Shown piece by piece: positions 59,801 to 64,000 of a stretch of 64,000 bases of DNA. The notes below the pieces were generated by a model, which had not been told where the DNA came from, did not search any database, and saw only the letters and a program-made list of their open reading frames with translations. The first letter of the stretch is position 1, and each line of letters starts with the position of its first letter. Source of the DNA: Kribbella aluminosa (GTDB taxonomy: Bacteria; Actinomycetota; Actinomycetes; Propionibacteriales; Kribbellaceae); assembly GCF_017876295.1 (NCBI RefSeq), contig NZ_JAGINT010000002.1, positions 1,922,001 to 1,986,000 of the forward strand. Direction: 5' to 3'. The position numbers were made by a program, and so were the translations under genes.

Positions 59801-62563
59801 ATGACTGACGACGAGCTGGTCGGACGTGCCGGACTGGTCGAGCGCGCAACAAAGCAGCTCGAGACCAGCGGCAGCGTGCTGCTCTACGGCCCGACCGGTA
59901 TCGGAAAGTCTGCCCTCGGCCGGGCTCTGGTCGCGGACTTCGCCCGCAAGGGATCCCGGCTGCTCAGCGCGGCGCCGTCCAACTCCGAGGCCGGCCTGCC
60001 GTACGTCACGCTCCTGGACCTGCTCTCCAGCCAGCTCGAGTTCGCCTGGCAGGTGCTGCCCGACCACCTCCGCCAGCCGCTCGAGGTCGCGCTGCTGAAG
60101 GCCAGCGCGCCGGACACGGTCCGTGACGAGCTCGCGGTCCGGCTCGCCGTACTGCACGTCCTCCGCCGCCTCGCCACCACGGGACCGGTGCTGATCGTCG
60201 TCGACGACATCCAGTGGGTCGACCCGTCCAGCCTCGAAGTGCTCACGTTCTGTGCTCGCCGGCTGTCCGACGGCGTCCACGTGCTCGCCACCGAACAGGT
60301 AGCAGACGGTGACCTCCCAGTGATGGCGGACGCGTGCCCGGAGCCGGTCCTGCAGCTCGAGGTCCCGCCGCTGACGGAGCCCGACGTACTCGGCCTGCTC
60401 CGGCAGCGGCTGTCCAGCCCACTCCCGGTCCGTACGGCGCGCCGCATCTTCGCCGCGAGCGCGGGCAACCCGTTCATGGCTCTCGAGCTGGGTCGCGCCG
60501 TACTGCGGCACCCGAAGAGCGTCTCGCCCAACGATCCGCTCCCGGTCTCGAACCGCCTGAAGACCCTGCTCAGCGAGCGGCTCGCCGACATGTCCGCCGG
60601 TACGCACGAGCTGCTCCTGCACGCCGCGTCGTCGCCGCGCCCGACCACGACCCAGCTCGCCCGGTCGCTGGAGCGCCCGATCGACGCCGACCTGGCCGCC
60701 GCCGAGACGCTCGGCCTGATCGACATCTCCGCGGAACGGCTCCGCTTCACGCATCCGCTGCTGCGCGAGTTCGTGTACGCCGAGGCGACGTCGGCGGACC
60801 GCCGCCGGGCACACGCCAAGCTCGCCGCCGTGGTCGACGAGCCTGTCGAGAACGCCACCCATCGCGCGCTCGCCACCCAGGAAGCCGACGTGCACCTGGC
60901 CGCCGCGATCGAGGAGGCCGCCACGGTCGCCGCCGGCCGGGGCGCGCCCGGCGCCGCCGCCAACCTGTGGCGGCTGAGCGCGGAACGTACGCCGGTCAGC
61001 GAGCCCGACGAACGCGCCCGCAGGCTGACCCGGGCCGCCGACGACGCGGTCGCCGCCGGTCACCCGGCCGAGTCGGCCGACATGGCGCAGCTCGCCGCGC
61101 AGGTCGCGACCAGACCGGAGACCAAGGTGCCGGCGCTGCTGCTCTGCGCCGACGCGGTCTGGCCGGACCGGGACCGTCGGGTGGAGCTCCTGGCGGAGGC
61201 GTTCGCGGCCGCCGTCGGCAACAAGAGGCTCGAGGCGCGGGTCCGGATCGAGCGGGCCAACAGCCACTACTTCGACCGCAGCCTCGACGCCGCCCAGGAG
61301 GACGCGCGGATCGCCGAGCAGCTGGCGCGGGAGGCTGGTGACACCGAGGCCGTCGTCGACGCGTTGAGCGCGGCCAGCTCCGTGCTGGTCGTCCGCGACG
61401 CGGGCGAGTCCGCGGACGCGCTGCTGCAGCAGGCCGCCGAGCTCGCGAAGGGGCTGCCGCTCACCCGGACCACCGTGAACGCCCGCCAGATGGCCGCGAT
61501 GCAGGAGCTGTTCCGCGGCCGGACCACCGAGGCGATCACCGCGATCAACGCGCTCGCCGACGAGGTCCGCGACCACGGCGCGATGCGCTGGCTGGCGTCC
61601 GTACTGATCTCCGCGACGGCGATCTACGAGCGCAGCGGCCACGGCGCCGACGCGCTGGCCGCCGGGCACGAGTGCCATCAGCTGATGCAAGACATCGGCG
61701 ACGAGTCCGAGGTCGGCCTGGTGATCGCGAGCCGCGCCGAGTGGGCCGGCGGTACGGCGGCGATGGCACGGCAGCTCGCGGAGGCCGCGCTCGAGAGCGT
61801 CCGGCTGGTCGGGAACGACGAGTGGACCGGCCCGGCGCTGGCCGCGATCGGGCTGACCGGCGTCCTGGCCGGCGACCCGCAGCGGGCCGTCGAGGCGTTC
61901 GACGCGATCGCGGACTCCGGCGACACCGCGATGCCGTTCGACCCGGCGATCATCCCGTGGCACGCCGACTACGCCGAGGCGCTGGTCGGGGCCGGGCGGC
62001 TCGACGACGCGGCTGCGCTGATCGCCGAGATCCGCACCCGCGCCGAGAACCTCGACCGCGTCGTGGTGAAGCTCGGCCTGGACCGCGCCGAGGCGCTGCT
62101 GGTCGCCAAGCAGGGCGACCCGGCCGCGGCGCTGGAACTGCTGGAGAAGTCGATCGGTACGGCGGGGGACCGGGTCTACCGGCTCGACCTGGCGCGCGGT
62201 GAGCTGACCCGCGGCCGGATCGCGCGCCAGGCCCGCCGCCGTTCGGTCGCCCGGACCGCGTTCCTGGACGCGATCGAGCAGTTCGAGGCGTACGGCGCAC
62301 CCGCCTGGCGGGAGGTCGCGGAGACCGAGCTGGCGCGGCTCGACGTACCGAGCCGGAGCCGGCAGCCGTCGGAGCTGACCGACAACGAGCAGCAGATCGT
62401 CTCGATGGTCCGGGACGGCTCCACGAACCGCGAGATCGCCGCCGCGCTGTACCTGTCGGTGAAGGCCGTGGAGTCCCAGCTGACCCGTCTCTACCGGCGC
62501 TTCGGGGTGGCGAACCGGACCCAGCTGCTGAGGACTGTGGACCGGCCTGGTCACAATGGCTAG
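59801..62563 (+). CDS. Large ATP-binding LuxR-family regulator (LAL type)
   Basis: A 920-residue cytoplasmic regulator. N-terminal AAA/NB-ARC-like ATPase: Walker A GPTGIGKSALGRAL (about residues 30-43), Walker B VLIVVDDIQWVD (about 131-142). A long helical-repeat region follows (about 350-840, TPR-like). The C-terminal LuxR HTH is near 855-915: ELTDNEQQIVSMVRDGSTNREIAAALYLSVKAVESQLTRLYRRFGV. ATG at 59801, with AGGGAG 5 nt upstream. Effector unknown. Target could be its neighbours or elsewhere. Confidence 0.93.
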   Translation: MTDDELVGRAGLVERATKQLETSGSVLLYGPTGIGKSALGRALVADFARKGSRLLSAAPSNSEAGLPYVTLLDLLSSQLEFAWQVLPDHLRQPLEVALLKASAPDTVRDELAVRLAVLHVLRRLATTGPVLIVVDDIQWVDPSSLEVLTFCARRLSDGVHVLATEQVADGDLPVMADACPEPVLQLEVPPLTEPDVLGLLRQRLSSPLPVRTARRIFAASAGNPFMALELGRAVLRHPKSVSPNDPLPVSNRLKTLLSERLADMSAGTHELLLHAASSPRPTTTQLARSLERPIDADLAAAETLGLIDISAERLRFTHPLLREFVYAEATSADRRRAHAKLAAVVDEPVENATHRALATQEADVHLAAAIEEAATVAAGRGAPGAAANLWRLSAERTPVSEPDERARRLTRAADDAVAAGHPAESADMAQLAAQVATRPETKVPALLLCADAVWPDRDRRVELLAEAFAAAVGNKRLEARVRIERANSHYFDRSLDAAQEDARIAEQLAREAGDTEAVVDALSAASSVLVVRDAGESADALLQQAAELAKGLPLTRTTVNARQMAAMQELFRGRTTEAITAINALADEVRDHGAMRWLASVLISATAIYERSGHGADALAAGHECHQLMQDIGDESEVGLVIASRAEWAGGTAAMARQLAEAALESVRLVGNDEWTGPALAAIGLTGVLAGDPQRAVEAFDAIADSGDTAMPFDPAIIPWHADYAEALVGAGRLDDAAALIAEIRTRAENLDRVVVKLGLDRAEALLVAKQGDPAAALELLEKSIGTAGDRVYRLDLARGELTRGRIARQARRRSVARTAFLDAIEQFEAYGAPAWREVAETELARLDVPSRSRQPSELTDNEQQIVSMVRDGSTNREIAAALYLSVKAVESQLTRLYRRFGVANRTQLLRTVDRPGHNG

Positions 62564-62809
62564 GTGAAACTCGAACGCAAGCACGCGGTTGTCCTGCTCG
62601 GTATCGCCGCCTGGAATGTCATCACGTACGCGCGTTTCATCAAGGCGCTCGCCGACACCGAGGGCCGGCCGACCGGGTACTACGTGGCGCACACGATCCT
62701 GATCATCGTGAACTTCCTGATCGCGGCGCTGCTCGGCACCTGGGGTGTCCGTGCGTACAAGGGGGCGTCCAAGGCAACTAAGAGGGAGTCGCAAAGCTCT
62801 TCGGTGTGA
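62564..62809 (+). CDS. SCO4848 family membrane protein
   Basis: An 81-residue protein with two TM segments (AVVLLGIAAWNVITYARFI and AHTILIIVNFLIAALLGTWGV). It matches the SCO4848-type actinobacterial family, which I recognise from its pattern of an N-terminal charged residue cluster (MKLERKH) and a conserved Trp-Asn region. Function unknown. GTG at 62564 follows the LuxR stop directly; CACAAT lies 6 nt upstream. It overlaps the AraC gene by 32 nt, convergent. Confidence 0.8.
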   Translation: MKLERKHAVVLLGIAAWNVITYARFIKALADTEGRPTGYYVAHTILIIVNFLIAALLGTWGVRAYKGASKATKRESQSSSV

Positions 62810-63623
62810 CGCCGAGCACCTTCTTGAAGTGCCGGGTGAAGTGCGACTGGTCGTAGAACCCGGCCAGGGTCGCCACCTCGGCCGCCGGGTACCCGTCCAG
62901 CAGGTACCGCCGGGCGAGATCGACCCGCCGCCCGGTCAGGTACCGGTGCGGCGGCATCCCGTACTGCCGACCGAACGCCCGCACCAGATGCACCGGATGC
63001 GCATGGACGACCTTCGCCGCCTCCTCCAACGTGATCCCCTCGGCGACCTGCGCATCCAGCAGGTCCCGCAGCTGACCCGCCACACCGGCGTCCCGCAGTC
63101 GACCGCCCACGCCGGGGTCCCGCAGCCGGCCCGTGCCAACGCCGTGGCGCTCACCCGGCTCCCCGACCTGCCGCATGAGGTGCTGCCGGAGCCGCTCCTC
63201 GATGAACACCAACCGGCTCTGGGCCTCCAGCTCCTCCTGGCCGTCCAGGAACACCCGATGCAACTGGTGAATCCGGTGCCGCAGCAACGGGTCGACGTAC
63301 TCCGGCTGATCGACCGCCGCCCCGATCAGGCCCTCCCCAAGCCGATCGGGTGCCAAATAGAGCACCCGCTTGCGGAAGCCCCCAGGCCTGGCAGACCGCC
63401 CGTCGTGCGGGACATGCGGCGGCAACAACGACACCTGGGCCTGCGCCAGCCCGTGCTCGTGCCGATCCAGGTCGTACCGCACGGCACCCTCGTCGACGAT
63501 CAGCACCGTCCACGCGTCGTGCGTATGACTCGGATACACGTGCGACGGGAAATGCGCATGCAGCACCTCGACGACCCCGGCCACCCCGGGCCGCCACGCC
63601 CGCACCTCGGCGCCGCCGCTCAT
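62778..63623 (-). CDS. AraC family transcriptional regulator
   Basis: A 281-residue regulator. N-terminal cupin-like ligand domain (HAHFPSHVYPSHTHDAWTVLIVDEGAVRYDL, LLPPHVPHDG). C-terminal AraC HTH pair (about residues 190-281: EGITLEEAAKVVHAHPVHLVRAF, and AAEVATLAGFYDQSHFTRHFKKVLG). Between them is a threefold 9-residue repeat (GRLRDPGVG, GRLRDAGVA, GQLRDLLDA). ATG at 63623 with TATGTT 6 nt upstream. Divergent from the M55 peptidase by 23 nt. Confidence 0.92.
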   Translation of the reverse strand: MSGGAEVRAWRPGVAGVVEVLHAHFPSHVYPSHTHDAWTVLIVDEGAVRYDLDRHEHGLAQAQVSLLPPHVPHDGRSARPGGFRKRVLYLAPDRLGEGLIGAAVDQPEYVDPLLRHRIHQLHRVFLDGQEELEAQSRLVFIEERLRQHLMRQVGEPGERHGVGTGRLRDPGVGGRLRDAGVAGQLRDLLDAQVAEGITLEEAAKVVHAHPVHLVRAFGRQYGMPPHRYLTGRRVDLARRYLLDGYPAAEVATLAGFYDQSHFTRHFKKVLGVTPKSFATPS

Positions 63624-63639
63624 GGTTAGAACATAACCT
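63624..63639. promoter_or_regulatory. Shared divergent leaderless promoter and palindrome
   Basis: GGTTAGAACATAACC (63624-63638) is a perfect 5-bp inverted repeat with a 5-nt centre. It contains the minus-strand -10 TATGTT (63630-63635, 6 nt from the AraC ATG) and the plus-strand -10 TAACCT (63634-63639, 7 nt from the M55 GTG). The two -10 boxes overlap. Confidence 0.65.
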
Positions 63640-63646
63640 GCTACCC

Positions 63647-64000
63647 GTGAAGGTCTATGTGAGTGCGGACATGGAAGGCGTCACCGGGGTCGTCGACGCG
63701 GAGGACGTGCAGCCGCCCGGGCGGGACTACGAGCGGGCCCGGGTGCTGATGACCGAGGACGTGAACGCCGCCGTCCGCGGTGCGTACGCCGCCGGCGCCA
63801 CCGAAGTACTGGTCAACGACGCGCACGGCCCGATGCGCAACCTGCTGCCGGACCTCCTCGACCCGCGCGCCCTGCTGATCAAGGGCCGCCCGAAGCCGAT
63901 GGGCATGATGGAGGGCCTGACTCCCGAGTACGACGCCGTCGTCTGTATCGGCTTCCACGCCCGCGCCGGTGTCCTCGGCGTCCTCAGCCACAGCTTCATG
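63647..64000 (+). CDS. M55 family D-aminopeptidase, N-terminal part (partial)
   Basis: The first 118 codons of a DppA-like zinc peptidase; the gene runs off the window. Seen: the metal site SADMEGVTGVVD (residues 6-17, Asp and Glu), VNDAHGPMRNLLPDLLD with a His ligand, and CIGFHARAG with another. DppA-type enzymes release N-terminal D-amino acids, e.g. from D-Ala peptides of peptidoglycan. GTG start at 63647, with TAACCT 7 nt upstream. The AraC regulator is divergent and probably controls it. Confidence 0.92.
   Translation, partial: MKVYVSADMEGVTGVVDAEDVQPPGRDYERARVLMTEDVNAAVRGAYAAGATEVLVNDAHGPMRNLLPDLLDPRALLIKGRPKPMGMMEGLTPEYDAVVCIGFHARAGVLGVLSHSFM

Noticed and set aside
59789..62794. 1001-residue minus-strand frame opposite the LuxR regulator
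   Set aside because: Antisense shadow; no recognisable domain, and the plus strand has clear Walker and HTH motifs.
1..64000. Prophage, integrative element or defence island
   Set aside because: No integrase, transposase, phage structural gene, restriction-modification or toxin-antitoxin pair was recognised; genes are ordinary housekeeping, transport and regulatory types.

Overview
The window is high-GC, densely packed actinobacterial chromosome. The gene order at the left end (sucD, a PerM/DUF6350 membrane protein, purN, purH) matches the sucCD-perM-purN-purH block of Mycobacterium. Together with folD-DUF3017, an SCO4848-type membrane protein, many GTG starts and several leaderless promoters, this points to Actinomycetota; I infer a Propionibacteriales/Kribbella-like soil organism, but the sequence alone does not prove the genus. 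I see no rRNA, tRNA, CRISPR array, prophage or insertion sequence.

Left third (1-22 kb): the 3' end of sucD with a strong terminator, a one-TM secreted-domain protein, perM-purN-purH, an enterochelin-esterase homologue, two GNAT/phosphotransferase-type genes, folD-DUF3017, a GT39 membrane glycosyltransferase with extreme low-complexity tracts, pirin, a cupin gene divergent from a GlxA-type regulator, a zinc-ribbon protein with a decayed M48-like fold, a large secreted subtilase, malate dehydrogenase (convergent with the subtilase across a shared terminator), a shortened GlpQ-like phosphodiesterase and a spermidine-synthase-like methyltransferase.

Middle (22-45 kb): an XRE regulator, a MOSC protein, a DUF222/HNH endonuclease with long low-complexity inserts, a lamin-tail protein, an MBL hydrolase divergent from a second GlxA-type regulator, a run of three membrane-anchored CAP-domain proteins, two GNAT genes, a DeoR regulator converging on galT-galK, a CNNM/CorC-type CBS protein, an MFS exporter with an ArsR regulator, and about 1.2 kb of repeat-rich DNA. 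In that DNA a C-rich array switches to a G-rich array across a nested palindrome (43338-43421).

Right third (45-64 kb): an amino-sugar group (BadF-type kinase, SIS protein, NgcE-like lipoprotein), trpS, a 2'-5' RNA ligase-like protein, YihY, a D-Ala-D-Ala carboxypeptidase, then a six-gene amine-catabolism operon (GlnA-like gamma-glutamyl-amine synthetase, PuuD-like hydrolase, aldehyde dehydrogenase, SDR, FCD/GntR regulator, APC permease). A LuxR-family ATPase regulator, an SCO4848 protein, an AraC regulator and the start of an M55 D-aminopeptidase complete the window.

The observations most worth following are: (i) a recurrent promoter layout, with a -10-like hexamer 6-7 nt before the start codon in about 19 genes, implying leaderless mRNAs, including a divergent pair whose two -10 boxes overlap inside one palindrome; (ii) the CAP-protein cluster, one member of which carries a decayed CAP domain behind about 500 residues of low-complexity cytoplasmic sequence; (iii) the 42.1-43.9 kb repeat block; (iv) two enzymes (GlpQ-like and APH-like) that look internally shortened in frame. 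I do not find a clear new defence or mobile system.
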